Shown: positions 1-9,608 of the stretch, piece after piece
Numbering within the stretch: position 1 is the first letter of the stretch
How the letters are laid out: each line of letters starts with the position of its first letter
NCBI GenBank assembly: GCA_964519955.1
Contig: CAZFLM010000014.1
Coordinates: 1-64,000, forward strand
Origin: CAZFLM01 sp964519955
Lineage (GTDB): Bacteria; Armatimonadota; Chthonomonadetes; Chthonomonadales; CAJBBX01
Length of the DNA stretch: 64,000 nt
Direction: 5' to 3'
The notes under the pieces: model-generated
Database searches by the model: none
The model's input: the letters and a program-made list of their open reading frames with translations, nothing else
What the model was told of the DNA's origin: nothing
Program-made: the position numbers and the translations under genes

Positions 1-508
<508 letters not shown>

Positions 509-616
509 GTTCAGTTCCCCCGTCCCTCAATGTTACAGCGGCGGCGACGGAGCGCCGCCCTCCAGTGGCCGGCCGCTTGCCCCGTCACAGCGAGCGCCGC
601 CACACCGATACCGGGA

Positions 617-1042
617 TTACCGGATTGCGTCGAAGTAGTCCTTCACCTGCTTCCGGTATGGCGCCGGGATGTTCTCCTTGCCGAGCGCCCCCTCGGAGGC
701 CCGCCGGGTCGTCGCGCTCGCCTCGTAGTACGGCGTGGCACTCGACGCGCCCTTGTCCGGATCGCCGAGGGTCGTGATCGTGGCGATCGGCGCGTTCGTC
801 TTGCCGCGCTGGCCGTTCACCTTCGCGTTCGGCGTCTTCGCGGCGATCTTCATGTTCCGATCGGTCGCGCGGTTCGGCAGGTAGGCGAACCCGGCGCCCT
901 TCCCGCCCTTGCGCGGGTCCGGCTTCACGAGCGCCAGCCCGCGGCCGTCCTTGCCGGCGCCGAAGTCCAGCTTGGCTGCTTTCATGGCCGCTATGAGGGC
1001 CGCTAGGGACTCCGCATCCAGCGAAGCCATGCCGCAGGACAT
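617..1042 (-). CDS. Hypothetical protein resembling the C-terminus of DUF4175-like coiled-coil proteins
   Basis: A 141-residue protein with no signal peptide or membrane segment. Its end (ENIPAPYRKQVKDYFDAIR) resembles the closing segment of large DUF4175-like membrane coiled-coil proteins, where an 'IP..yr..V.dYF' motif is typical; that likeness is from memory of the family. It starts on the ATG directly abutting the TGA of the upstream gene, in the same reading frame, so reading through one TGA would give one 545-residue protein. It may therefore be a separate, translationally coupled cistron, or the detached C-terminal domain of its neighbour. The function is unknown; the context (ABC-2 exporter, MoxR) suggests an envelope role. 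Confidence 0.6.
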   Translation of the reverse strand: MSCGMASLDAESLAALIAAMKAAKLDFGAGKDGRGLALVKPDPRKGGKGAGFAYLPNRATDRNMKIAAKTPNAKVNGQRGKTNAPIATITTLGDPDKGASSATPYYEASATTRRASEGALGKENIPAPYRKQVKDYFDAIR

Positions 1043-2254
1043 TCAAGTGCCGCCCGCCTGGCGCAGCGACTGGATGATCCGCTTGATCTGCTCCGGCGTG
1101 AGGTGCATCTGCTTGAGCTGCTTGGCGATCTCGTCGAACTGCTTGGAGAGCTTGTCGAGCTTGGTGCCCTTGAGCGCCTCGCCCAGCTTCCGCAACTGCT
1201 CGGCCAGCTCCTTCATCTCATTGCCCGTCAAGCCGCCCTGCTGCATCTGGTCGGCGAGTTGCTGGAGCGCGTCGTTCTGCGCCTGGGGATCGTTCTTCGC
1301 CAGACCGTCCATGAACTTGCGCAGCGCGTCCTGCGCGTTCTTCATCGCGTCGGACTGCTTCTTGTCGGCGCCTTCCTGCTGCTTGCCGGCCTTCGCATCG
1401 CCCTTCTTGGCGGCCTGCTTGCCCATCTCCGCCTGGCGAGCGGCCTGCATCGCGTCCATCGACTTCTTGGCGTCGGCGGCAGCCTGCTCCAGGGACTTCT
1501 TGTCGCGCGGCGCATTGGCGAGGGCGAGCTTGCGGTGCTGCTCCTCCATCGCCTTCGTCACCTTGTTCATCTTGACCAGCGCATCCTTCTTGCTGAGACG
1601 CGCCTCCTTCATCTCCTTCGCAAGCTTGCGGGCCGCCTTCGCTGCCTTGGCGGTCTCGGGCAGCGCCTTCTCCCCGGCGGTCTTCTCGGCCTCCTTGGCG
1701 ATCCGCTCGACGCGCAGGGCGTTCCGCTTCACCTGCTCAGCCTCGTTCTTCTGCTTGGTCGACCAGAAGAGCGGGATCGACGGTGCGAACAGCAGCCCGA
1801 CCAACCCGAGGGCCAGCACGGAAAGGGCGACGGTCTCGCGCGTGAGCCGCATCGGGTAGAGGCGGCGGATGTCCAGGGCGCCGGCGGCTCGGCTCGCGTC
1901 GGCGAGCTGCGGCTCCTGGAACACGCCGGCGCCGCCGGCGGCCTGCAGCTCCAGCGCCGTGGCCAGACGGTCGCGCGCTCCGGCTCGGGCGTCTGCCGAG
2001 CGAGCGACGTCCATCGGCGTGAACCGCCGGAGCGCGCCGATGGCCAGCCCGACCGCGAACGCCGCCGGCAGGAGCGCCCCGAAGACGCTCGGCTCGGGCT
2101 CGCCCAGCCACCGCAGGCGGGCGCAAGCGAGCCACACCACGCACGCCAGCGACGCCGCCACGAGCGCACGCACGCCCCATCGGCACATCAGCACGATGCG
2201 GATGCGGCGTCCCGTTTGGGTCAGGCGACGGTTCAGGGTCATCTCAGGTGTCAT
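1043..2254 (-). CDS. Membrane-anchored coiled-coil protein (DUF4175-like N-terminal part)
   Basis: A 403-residue protein. The first 160 residues hold about three hydrophobic segments (near 28-45, 58-75 and 140-160), and the rest is a long, charged Lys/Ala/Glu/Gln-rich helix region (about 170-400) that should form coiled coils. This layout matches the DUF4175-like proteins that sit beside MoxR/DUF58 genes; the family assignment is inference. The gene ends in TGA immediately followed in frame by the ATG of the next gene, so the two may once have been one protein. It lies 20 bases after the ABC-2 permease gene and is probably cotranscribed with it. Confidence 0.65.
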   Translation of the reverse strand: MTPEMTLNRRLTQTGRRIRIVLMCRWGVRALVAASLACVVWLACARLRWLGEPEPSVFGALLPAAFAVGLAIGALRRFTPMDVARSADARAGARDRLATALELQAAGGAGVFQEPQLADASRAAGALDIRRLYPMRLTRETVALSVLALGLVGLLFAPSIPLFWSTKQKNEAEQVKRNALRVERIAKEAEKTAGEKALPETAKAAKAARKLAKEMKEARLSKKDALVKMNKVTKAMEEQHRKLALANAPRDKKSLEQAAADAKKSMDAMQAARQAEMGKQAAKKGDAKAGKQQEGADKKQSDAMKNAQDALRKFMDGLAKNDPQAQNDALQQLADQMQQGGLTGNEMKELAEQLRKLGEALKGTKLDKLSKQFDEIAKQLKQMHLTPEQIKRIIQSLRQAGGT

Positions 2255-2274
2255 GGCTTACCCCAAACACACAC

Positions 2275-4080
2275 CTATACCGTCGCGGCCAGGTCGTCGT
2301 GTTCCGCGGTTCGGCGGCTCGCGACGGAAGCGACAAGTGGCAGCGCGACCAGAATGCAGAGCCCGGCGATCATGGCGTATGCGACCGATGTCACCATCCA
2401 GATCGGCACGCCCTCCGCCGCGAGGGGCACCTTGTCCAGCGCCTGGTCGGGCGGCTCGGACAACTGCAGTATGCCGATGACCGGGTTCAGGTAGTAGAGG
2501 TTGATGGTCATCCCCGGCGGCCGGTGCTCGTAGTCGGACGCCCATGCCGCGTGGGAGAGCGCGGGCGCCACCACGATCGTGAGAAGGACGGCGACCATCA
2601 GCGCGAGCGATGCCCAGCGGCTGCGCACCACGACCGAGATCAACAGGCCGAGCGACCACAGGCCGACGACAGTCGCGACCAGCGTGATGCAGACCGGCAA
2701 GAAGCCGCCGCGGGGCGCCTGCGGCGCCTGTGGCTTCGCGGCGGGCGGCGTGCCTGCGAAGCCTGGCGGGTAGGACGTGGACGGCGGCGGGGCAGTCGGG
2801 ACCGTGAACGCTGCCGAGGCGCCGGTCGTGCCGGAGCCAATGGCCATCGCCTGCCCGGTCAGCACGAAGCTGAGGGCGTACAGGCCGATGACGGCGCCGA
2901 GGAGGCAGAGCATGTAGGGCAGCGCGCTGTTGAGGCGGCCCCGCATCATGCCGCGCGGCGTCCAGCCCCGAGCGAGGTAGGCGCCGAACTGGCGCGCTTC
3001 GGCGGGCCGCAGTTCGCCCGTGCAGAAGACGCACGCCGCGAACAGCAGCAGCAGCACCGGGTAGGTCAGGACCGGCAGCGACGACGTGAGCCCCGGCATC
3101 CAGGCGGAGAGCGAGATCCTGCCGGTGGCCGTCGAGAACCAGCCGCCGAACAGGAAGAAGCACTGCTGCACCACGAATGCCGCGACGAGCGTGCGCACGA
3201 CCCCGGCCCGCCGCTCCGGGAACGTCTCGAGCCGCGCAGTGGCCACCGCGGCGAGGATGAGCCCCAGGAGCGCGTAGGTCAGCACAGGCGCGAGCCACAC
3301 CGGGATCTGCACGCCGAAGCACAGGACGGGCCCCCAAAAGCCGTTCATGCTCGACGAGCTGACGACCGACGTGGCGGGAATGCCGAAGAGGCCTGCGACG
3401 TAGAGCGCGCTGAGGCCCGCCCCGGTCACCGCGGTGCCCGGCGAGCCGCCGGCGAAGAGCCCCGACGCTCCGAGGCCCAGGGCGAGCATCAGCAGGAGCG
3501 GCGGGCCTAGCAGCGTACCGTAGGTCATGATCACGGCCGCCGCCGTCGTCTTCGCCACGGACGACCACGCGAGGCCCAGCGAGCCGGCGATGAATGCCCC
3601 GGCCAGGAGCAGCGCGTAGGCGTTGGCGACCTGCTCCGGCGAGACGCCGCCCAGCAGGAAGCAGATCGACGTGAGGGGCAGCGACGAGACGAGCAGCAGC
3701 GCGATGAAGCTCACGGCCGAGAAGAGCTTGCCGGCGATGATGGACCCGCGGGACATCCGCGTCATCGTCAGCATCTCCATCGTCCGCTGCTCACGCTCGA
3801 TGGTGATGGCGCCCGACGTGATGGCCGGGGTGATGAACGCGACGAGGAAGCCCTGGACCCCGGCGATGGCCCAGAAGAAGGTCTGGCCGATCTTCGAGCC
3901 GGTGGCCATGCCGCCCGAGCGGCTCACCTCGCTCCACCACTGCACGTACATCAGGAACAGAATGAACGACAGGAACGCGAGGTAGCCCGTGAGGATCCAG
4001 TAGGCGCGGGCGCCGCGCATGCGCGTGCGCAGCTCCTTGACGAGCACCGGGTTGTCGGTCAGCGAGGCGACGAGTCTCAT
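2275..4080 (-). CDS. ABC-2 type transporter permease
   Basis: A 601-residue integral membrane protein of the ABC-2/gliding-type permease class. It opens with the NPVLVKELRTRMRG motif seen in such permeases (cytoplasmic amphipathic start), followed by about a dozen hydrophobic segments, and carries the TIEREQRTMEMLTMTRMSR stretch typical of the first cytoplasmic coupling loop. A Pro/Ala-rich extracytoplasmic or linker part lies around residues 420-460. It pairs with the ATPase gene directly upstream (12 bases apart) and with a second, shorter permease carrying the same motifs, so the exporter is probably a heterodimer of permeases with one ATPase. The substrate is unknown. Confidence 0.85.
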   Translation of the reverse strand: MRLVASLTDNPVLVKELRTRMRGARAYWILTGYLAFLSFILFLMYVQWWSEVSRSGGMATGSKIGQTFFWAIAGVQGFLVAFITPAITSGAITIEREQRTMEMLTMTRMSRGSIIAGKLFSAVSFIALLLVSSLPLTSICFLLGGVSPEQVANAYALLLAGAFIAGSLGLAWSSVAKTTAAAVIMTYGTLLGPPLLLMLALGLGASGLFAGGSPGTAVTGAGLSALYVAGLFGIPATSVVSSSSMNGFWGPVLCFGVQIPVWLAPVLTYALLGLILAAVATARLETFPERRAGVVRTLVAAFVVQQCFFLFGGWFSTATGRISLSAWMPGLTSSLPVLTYPVLLLLFAACVFCTGELRPAEARQFGAYLARGWTPRGMMRGRLNSALPYMLCLLGAVIGLYALSFVLTGQAMAIGSGTTGASAAFTVPTAPPPSTSYPPGFAGTPPAAKPQAPQAPRGGFLPVCITLVATVVGLWSLGLLISVVVRSRWASLALMVAVLLTIVVAPALSHAAWASDYEHRPPGMTINLYYLNPVIGILQLSEPPDQALDKVPLAAEGVPIWMVTSVAYAMIAGLCILVALPLVASVASRRTAEHDDLAATV

Positions 4081-4092
4081 GGTTGGCTTCCG

Positions 4093-5112
4093 CTACGACA
4101 CGATGCCCTTGGTCACCTTCATGAAGATGTCCTCGAGGTCGGTAGCCTGGGTCGCGAAGGACAGCACCTTCACGTCCGCCCCCACCAGCGCGTTGAGGAT
4201 CCGCCACTCCTGGTTCGGAGCGCCCACGTAGGCCACCTGGAGATGGCTGTCGACCAGCTTCACCTCGGCCACGTCGCCCAGTTCGGTCAGGACCTGCATG
4301 GCGCGGCTGACGGCTGGCGACGGCGCGGGCGGGCCGCCGTTGGTGTGCGCCTCCTCGCCCAGGAGCGACGCGGAGACAGGCTCGGCGGGCGCATCCGGGT
4401 CGTAGACGCGCACTTCGAGCGTGTGGTGCCCGGCCACCTGGCGGACGATCTCGCTGACGTCGCCCGCGACGATCATCTCGCCCTTCTCGATGATGCCGAT
4501 CTTGTTGCAGAAGTCGGCCAACTCGGGCAGGATGTGCGAGGACACGATGATCGTCTTGCCCATCGCGCGCAGCTCCTTGAGCAGCTCCTTGATCTCGATG
4601 CGCGCGCGCGGATCGAGGCCGGAAGCCGGCTCGTCGAGCAGCAGGACCTTGGGGTCGTGGACAAGGGTCTTGGCGAGGCACAGGCGCTGCTTCATGCCGC
4701 GCGAGAGGGACTCGACGTAGGCGTCCTTCTTCACCGAGAGGTCGGTCAGGGCCAGCACGTCGTCGATGATGCCCGGGCGCTTCGGTTTCGGGATGCGGTA
4801 GGCGGCGGCGAAGAAGTCCAGGTACTCCCAGACCTTGATGTCGTCGTACACGCCGAAGAAGTCCGGCATATAGCCGACGACAGCCCTGACCTTCTCCGGA
4901 TCGCGCACCACGTCGATGCCGTCGATGCGCGCCGAGCCGGCGGTGGGCGTCAGCAGCGTGGCCAGCATCTTGATGGTGGTGGTCTTCCCCGCCCCGTTGG
5001 GGCCGATGAAGCCGAAGATGTCGCCGGCGTCGAGCGTCAGCGACAGGTCCCGCACCGCCACCAGCTCGCGGTACTGCTTGCGGAGGTGGCTAATCTCAAT
5101 CATCGCTGCCAT
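4093..5112 (-). CDS. ABC transporter ATP-binding protein (ABC-2 exporter type)
   Basis: A 339-residue ABC ATPase. It has Walker A GPNGAGKTT, a signature motif of the form SRGMKQRL (a variant of LSGGQ), Walker B KVLLLDEPASGLDP and the H-loop region VSSHILPELADFC. A C-terminal extension of about 110 residues after the nucleotide-binding domain, including a Pro/Ala-rich linker, is typical of the ABCA/GldA-like subclass. I chose the ATG at 5112, preceded by GAGGAG, over an upstream in-frame start at 5175 that would add a basic, Pro-rich tail. It lies between the two ABC-2 permease genes and should energise both. Confidence 0.9.
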   Translation of the reverse strand: MAAMIEISHLRKQYRELVAVRDLSLTLDAGDIFGFIGPNGAGKTTTIKMLATLLTPTAGSARIDGIDVVRDPEKVRAVVGYMPDFFGVYDDIKVWEYLDFFAAAYRIPKPKRPGIIDDVLALTDLSVKKDAYVESLSRGMKQRLCLAKTLVHDPKVLLLDEPASGLDPRARIEIKELLKELRAMGKTIIVSSHILPELADFCNKIGIIEKGEMIVAGDVSEIVRQVAGHHTLEVRVYDPDAPAEPVSASLLGEEAHTNGGPPAPSPAVSRAMQVLTELGDVAEVKLVDSHLQVAYVGAPNQEWRILNALVGADVKVLSFATQATDLEDIFMKVTKGIVS

Positions 5113-5181
5113 CGAAGGCAAGCTCCTCACAGGGCGTACAACGGACGGGCACGGGCGCCTATGGCACCACGGCACTCCGTG

Positions 5182-5970
5182 CTAATCGGCGGCAAACGCT
5201 CGGAAGCGCCGGATCATCCGCCACATCAGGAACAGCGTGAGCGCCGAGAAGACCACGACGCTCCAGACGATGGCCGGCACCGCCATCATGTCATCCTTCG
5301 GCTCGAGCACGCCCATCATCGAGCGGATGGGGTTCAGCCACCAGATGGGAGACTCCACCCAGCCCGTGCGGTCGGCGATGGAGAAGACCGCGTTCAGCAG
5401 CGTCGTGCCGATGGTCAGGGCAAAGAGCACGAGGTAGGACATGGTCATGGCGGCCGCGCTTTTGCGGAAGGCCCAGGACATGAACAGGCCGGACGTGCCG
5501 AGGAACAGGATCCACACGGCGAACAGCAGATAGGCCAACAGGAACTGGCCCAGCGGGATGTCGGAACTGGCCAGGCAGATCAACTGGAACGGGATGAAGA
5601 CGGCCACCAGCGCCAGCACGGGCACGAGGCGCGCGGCGAGCTTCCCGTAGAGGATCTCCGCGGGCCTCAGGAGCGTGAACAGCATCATCTCCCACGTCTG
5701 CTGCTCCTTCTCCTGGGTGATGGCGTTCGCGGCGAGCGCCGGGCTGAGCAACCAGATCAGGATCGACTGGACCACGATCGACACGACCCAGCAGTCCTTG
5801 GCCGCATGGGTTCCGGGGTTCCGGATCATATACCCGAGCGCCTCGTAGTAGCACCAGAGGACGAAGGCGCCGACGATGCAGGCGACCGCGATCTTGACGC
5901 CGCGCGACTGCCGCGCGCGCATCTTCGTCTTGATCTCCTTGATGAAGACCGGGTTTTCCAGGAAGGACAT
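5182..5970 (-). CDS. ABC-2 type transporter permease, second subunit
   Basis: A 262-residue permease with six hydrophobic segments. It starts with NPVFIKEIKTKMRARQSRG and carries the ITQEKEQQTWEMMLFTLLRP coupling motif, both nearly the same as in the 601-residue permease encoded downstream. This points to a paralogous pair around one ATPase. The gene sits 12 bases after the TPR membrane protein gene and before the ATPase gene. The arrangement (two ABC-2 permeases, one ATPase, large membrane protein, MoxR) resembles Gld-type loci, but no gliding-specific gene is visible, so the transported substrate cannot be named. Confidence 0.85.
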   Translation of the reverse strand: MSFLENPVFIKEIKTKMRARQSRGVKIAVACIVGAFVLWCYYEALGYMIRNPGTHAAKDCWVVSIVVQSILIWLLSPALAANAITQEKEQQTWEMMLFTLLRPAEILYGKLAARLVPVLALVAVFIPFQLICLASSDIPLGQFLLAYLLFAVWILFLGTSGLFMSWAFRKSAAAMTMSYLVLFALTIGTTLLNAVFSIADRTGWVESPIWWLNPIRSMMGVLEPKDDMMAVPAIVWSVVVFSALTLFLMWRMIRRFRAFAAD

Positions 5971-5982
5971 GTCCGCGCCGCC

Positions 5983-8520
5983 CTACCTCTTCTTCGCTTG
6001 CTGGAGCTGTTGGAGGGCCGCCTGCGCCCTGGCGCCCCAGGTGTCGCCCGATCGAGCGGCGATCTGCAACTGAGCGACGGCTTCCTGCTTGCGCCCGAGC
6101 TTGGCCAGGGTCTCACCGTACTTCTCGTGCGTTTCGGGGTTCGCCTGGCCGCCCGGCAACTGCAGCGCCTTCTTGTAGAACACGGCTGCCTGCTTGTAGC
6201 TGCCCTTCCGCTGGTACATCTCGGCGAGCGTGTCTGTGATGTTCGCGTCGGTCGGGGCGAGGCGCACGGCCCTCTTGGCCGTCTGCAGCGCCAGGTCCAA
6301 CTGGCCCGAGTTCGCAAGCCGGTAGGCCTCCGCATTCAGAGACGAAGCCTGGGCGTAGTTCGGGCCGCTCATCATCGAGCCACCGTAGTAGACTCGCCCG
6401 CCCGGCCCCATTGCCACCCCATTCGGGGGCGCCGCCTGGGCGCTCGAGGGCAGCGGCGGGGCAGGCGCGAATGCCGTGAGCTTCGCACCTCCCGGCGGCA
6501 GATGGACGACGACCAGGCTCGCGCCCTGGATGACCGGCTTGTCGCCCGCCAGGCCTATCCCGGCGAGGTTGTCACGCGTCCAACCCAGCAGCACCATGGG
6601 CACGTTGCCGGCCGTCGATGCCCCGGACTGATTGAGCGCCGCCGACATCGCCAGACTGATGGCGGTCTCGGACCCGGGCTTGCCTGGGAGCGCGCCAACT
6701 TGCAGGCTCGGCTGGCTCCACGGCGCCGGGTCCGCGGGAAGCGTGGCGGTCTTCGATGCGCCGACGGGCAGGCTACCCACGTTCACGCGCGCGCTGCCGG
6801 CGACGACCAAGCACTCCTCCAGGGCATGCCGCGTGTTGTTCGTGATGTCGACCTCGATCGCGCTGGCCGTGCGCGTGGTAGTGGCCTCGATCCGGCCGCC
6901 GAGGTCCGCGCGCGCGCTGAAGCCGAACGTCCGGTGGTCCCACATGTTGACGAGCGCGCCGTCGATCACGGTGCGGTCGCCGCGCGAGACCGCCAGGTCG
7001 GGGTTGTCCTGCATGCCGCCGAGGTAGTCCGTTACCTCCTCGGCGGTCGCCTCGGGATCGGCCACGGCCACGTTGTAGCGGCGCTGCGCGGGCGAGAAGA
7101 GCGTGGCGACCGAGTAGCTCGCGAACCGGTCCGCGTTGGCGGCGCCCTCCACGACGGTCGCGTGGCGGAGGAAGAGCGTGGCGCCCTTCAGGCTGTAGCC
7201 GACGCCATACGCGCCCACCGTGAACGCGCCGATGATGGCCGGCGCCGTGATCCAGGCCAGCTCCTTCTTGTCCCACTTGCGCAGCAGCAGATAGTTGACC
7301 GGCACGAGCAGGACGATGTAGAGGAGCAGGAAGAACCCGATGAACGCGAAGCCGGGCGCCTCGGTGGCTTCCTTGCCGGCCAGCGCGTCCACGAGGCCTC
7401 GGCCGGTCTCATAGCCGCCGTAGTACCCGTGCCTGTAGTCCCTGTCACCGGCGGCAGCCAGCACGGATCGCACCCGGTAGTCGCCTGCCGCGTAGGACAG
7501 CACCTGACGCCAGAGCGCCGGCTGGCCGCCCCAGGAACGCATGTCGCGCGCCAGAAGATCGAAGGTGGTGAAGAAGACGAAGCCCTGCCCCAGGCGGCCG
7601 GCCACGACGAGCGGAGTGGCGGACGAGCCCGCCAGCACCACGGCGCCCGGGCGCAGCGCACCGGTCGTGATCGGGATCGGTCCGCCCGGCCCCGGCATAT
7701 GGTAGGCGCCGGCAAGCTCCCCGAGCCCCTGCACAGTGCGGACGCCCGCGGGCGCCATCGGCAGGATGTCGGCCAGCTCCTTGCGCCGGAGCCGCGGCAG
7801 GTCCGGGCCGCCGCTCACGACGAGCGTGCCTCCGTCCTGCACCCAGCCGGTCAGCGCGTCCCACTGCCTGTCGGTCAGGGCGTCGAGGGGCATGTCGCCC
7901 AGTACAACGACATCGGCGGCATCGTAGCCGTGGTAGGTGTCGGGCAGGACGCCGGGCCGAGGATAGACGACGCGCGGGGCGTGGGGCACGGCTCGGTTGC
8001 CGCTCGACGGGTAGTTCCACTGGTTGCGGTACTGATCCGCAGGCACGCCGCGATGGCCATAGCCCATGTCGCGTCCGGCGATCGCGTAGAGGCCGCTCTG
8101 GTCCTGGGTGAGCACGATGATGGCCGCCTGGTCGTCGGAGACGGTCAGGAGTCCCTCGACCTTCTTCTGGGCCACGGTGCGGCCGTCGGCCACAACTCGC
8201 ACGATCGTCTCGGCGGAGGGATCGCCGGGCCAGTCGAGGAGGAGGGTGGCGGTCTGGTCGATGGCGGCGCCGGAGAAGCGGAAGGGCATCGACGCGGAGC
8301 GGACCCCCGTGCGCATCCGCGAGGCAACCTCGATCCGGCCGGTAGAGGCGCGGTAGGTTCCGGTGACGCGGACGACGATGGGAGTGGCGGAGCCCTCGCG
8401 CCCGAAGCGCTCGATTCCAGGGCTGACCTGGAGCGCGACATCGGGGCGCGCGGGGGCGGCGAGCGACAGCAGGGCGCCCGCAAGCGCCAGGGGAGCGGCA
8501 CAACGGAACCGGGCTCTCAT
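5983..8520 (-). CDS. Large membrane protein with GATase-like N-terminal region and C-terminal TPR repeats
   Basis: An 845-residue protein. Residues 1-27 form a signal peptide. A long extracytoplasmic region follows, with a segment (DVVVLGDMPLDALTDRQWD, then GWVQDGGTLVVSGG) like the glutamine-amidotransferase-type fold often found in such exporter-associated proteins. Two hydrophobic segments lie near residues 390-412 and 420-445. A Pro/Ala linker precedes two to three TPR motifs (about 725-845; for example NSGQLDLALQTAKRAVRLAP). It is encoded just upstream of the ABC-2 exporter genes and probably works with them at the inner membrane or periplasm. No catalytic residues could be assigned, and I do not recognise a named family for the full length. 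Confidence 0.7.
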   Translation of the reverse strand: MRARFRCAAPLALAGALLSLAAPARPDVALQVSPGIERFGREGSATPIVVRVTGTYRASTGRIEVASRMRTGVRSASMPFRFSGAAIDQTATLLLDWPGDPSAETIVRVVADGRTVAQKKVEGLLTVSDDQAAIIVLTQDQSGLYAIAGRDMGYGHRGVPADQYRNQWNYPSSGNRAVPHAPRVVYPRPGVLPDTYHGYDAADVVVLGDMPLDALTDRQWDALTGWVQDGGTLVVSGGPDLPRLRRKELADILPMAPAGVRTVQGLGELAGAYHMPGPGGPIPITTGALRPGAVVLAGSSATPLVVAGRLGQGFVFFTTFDLLARDMRSWGGQPALWRQVLSYAAGDYRVRSVLAAAGDRDYRHGYYGGYETGRGLVDALAGKEATEAPGFAFIGFFLLLYIVLLVPVNYLLLRKWDKKELAWITAPAIIGAFTVGAYGVGYSLKGATLFLRHATVVEGAANADRFASYSVATLFSPAQRRYNVAVADPEATAEEVTDYLGGMQDNPDLAVSRGDRTVIDGALVNMWDHRTFGFSARADLGGRIEATTTRTASAIEVDITNNTRHALEECLVVAGSARVNVGSLPVGASKTATLPADPAPWSQPSLQVGALPGKPGSETAISLAMSAALNQSGASTAGNVPMVLLGWTRDNLAGIGLAGDKPVIQGASLVVVHLPPGGAKLTAFAPAPPLPSSAQAAPPNGVAMGPGGRVYYGGSMMSGPNYAQASSLNAEAYRLANSGQLDLALQTAKRAVRLAPTDANITDTLAEMYQRKGSYKQAAVFYKKALQLPGGQANPETHEKYGETLAKLGRKQEAVAQLQIAARSGDTWGARAQAALQQLQQAKKR

Positions 8521-8640
8521 CCGTCACGCGCCTCCGTCAGGGGTATCGGCCAACAGTGCGCAAGGCACGCGCGCTCGGCGCCGCGCCGGGTGAGGGATCG
8601 ATCCGGCGCGGCGTCGCGAGGGAAGCAGCAGCGACCAGGA

Positions 8641-9396
8641 CTACCCGGCGGCGGTCTCCAGTACTTCGTCGGGAATGTCGAAGTTGGAGAAGACTCGCTG
8701 GACGTCGTCGTGGTCCTCCAGCAGGTCCAGCAGACGGAGCATCTGCTGGGCTTCCTTCGCGTTGAGCTGTACCGTGTTGGCGGGCACCATGGTGATCTCG
8801 GAAGATGATGGCTTGATGCCTGCCTGTTCGAGTGCCTCCGCAACACGGGCCAGATTGCCGGGTTCGGTGTAGACCTCGAAGTTCTCTGGGTCGTCGCTCT
8901 GAACGTCCTCGGCCCCCGCGTCGAGCGCCGCTGCGAAGACGCTGTCCTCGTCGGTGATCGACTTGGGAATGGTGATGAGGCCCTGGGGCGCGCCGAACAT
9001 CCACGCCACGGAGCCGCTCTCGCCGAGGTTGCCGCCGTTCTTGGTGAAGATACTACGGATATCCGCCACCGTGCGGTTTCGATTGTCGGTGGCTGTCTGC
9101 ACGAGGACCGCCGCGCCGCCCGGGCCGTAGCCCTCGTACTGCAGCTCCTCAAAGATCGCGCCTTCGATCTCGCCGGTACCCCGCTGGATGGCGTTCTTGA
9201 TCTTGTCCTGGGGCATCGAGTTCTCGCGGGCCTTCTGGACCGCGAGCCGCAAGCGCAGGTTGGCGTCCGGGTTCCCGCCGCCCGCCTTGGCCGCTACGAT
9301 GATCTCGCGCGCTAGCTTGGTGAAGCGAGCGCCTCGCTCGGCGTCCTGCTTGCCCTTGCGCAGGCGGATGTTATGCCATTTGGAATGTCCGGACAC
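8641..9396 (-). CDS. yebC: YebC/PmpR-family translation or transcription factor
   Basis: A 251-residue member of the YebC/TACO1 family, of usual length. It opens with the hallmark SGHSKWHNIRLRKGKQD and carries the second signature of the type GYGPGGAAVLV...TDNRNRTVADIR. Family members act as regulators or help ribosomes through polyproline stretches, depending on subfamily. The start is the GTG at 9396, just after AGGAGGG with nine bases of spacing; an upstream in-frame start adds a non-conserved Pro-rich tail. A consensus sigma-70 promoter lies upstream (9501-9530). The gene probably begins the minus-strand run toward the ABC-2 exporter, although a 120-base gap separates it from the TPR gene. 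Confidence 0.95.
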   Translation of the reverse strand: MSGHSKWHNIRLRKGKQDAERGARFTKLAREIIVAAKAGGGNPDANLRLRLAVQKARENSMPQDKIKNAIQRGTGEIEGAIFEELQYEGYGPGGAAVLVQTATDNRNRTVADIRSIFTKNGGNLGESGSVAWMFGAPQGLITIPKSITDEDSVFAAALDAGAEDVQSDDPENFEVYTEPGNLARVAEALEQAGIKPSSSEITMVPANTVQLNAKEAQQMLRLLDLLEDHDDVQRVFSNFDIPDEVLETAAG

Positions 9397-9500
9397 GCGC
9401 GGTGACCCTCCTGTGGAAACGTGGGGCGGAACCCGTCCGCCGCCCACACCCCAGCGCTGTGTGGGGGCGAACCGACGAACCGGCTTCCAACAACCGCAGC

Positions 9501-9530
9501 ATTATATCACTAGAGCCGCGCCGGGGTCAA
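9501..9530 (-). promoter_or_regulatory. Sigma-70 promoter of yebC
   Basis: Read on the minus strand, TTGACC (9525-9530) and TATAAT (9501-9506) are separated by 18 bases. Transcription would start near 9494, giving a leader of about 100 nt before the GTG of yebC. The perfect -10 box stands out in this GC-rich DNA. Confidence 0.8.
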
Positions 9531-9541
9531 ACGGCTCGCGG

Positions 9542-9557
9542 TGGCACGAAACGTGCA
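9542..9557 (+). promoter_or_regulatory. Sigma-54 (RpoN) promoter of the PEP-CTERM metallophosphatase gene
   Basis: The sequence TGGCACG-AAAC-GTGCA matches the -24/-12 consensus TGGCACG-N4-TTGCW, with GG and GC at the correct 12-bp offset. The start of transcription would be about 40 bases before the ATG at 9609. A small hairpin (GGGGC-CTGT-GCCCC, 9571-9584) falls in the predicted leader. PEP-CTERM genes are known to carry RpoN-type motifs in PrsK/PrsR-containing bacteria, which supports the call. Confidence 0.8.
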
Positions 9558-9608
9558 GGCAAGAGTACGAGGGGCCTGTGCCCCAACTCCAAACGATGTG
9601 AGCACTGA

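Noticed and set aside
4243..8808. Plus-strand open frame of 1521 codons
   Set aside because: Low-complexity Arg/His/Gly/Asp-rich translation, antisense to well-supported ABC exporter and TPR genes; a by-product of high GC codon use.
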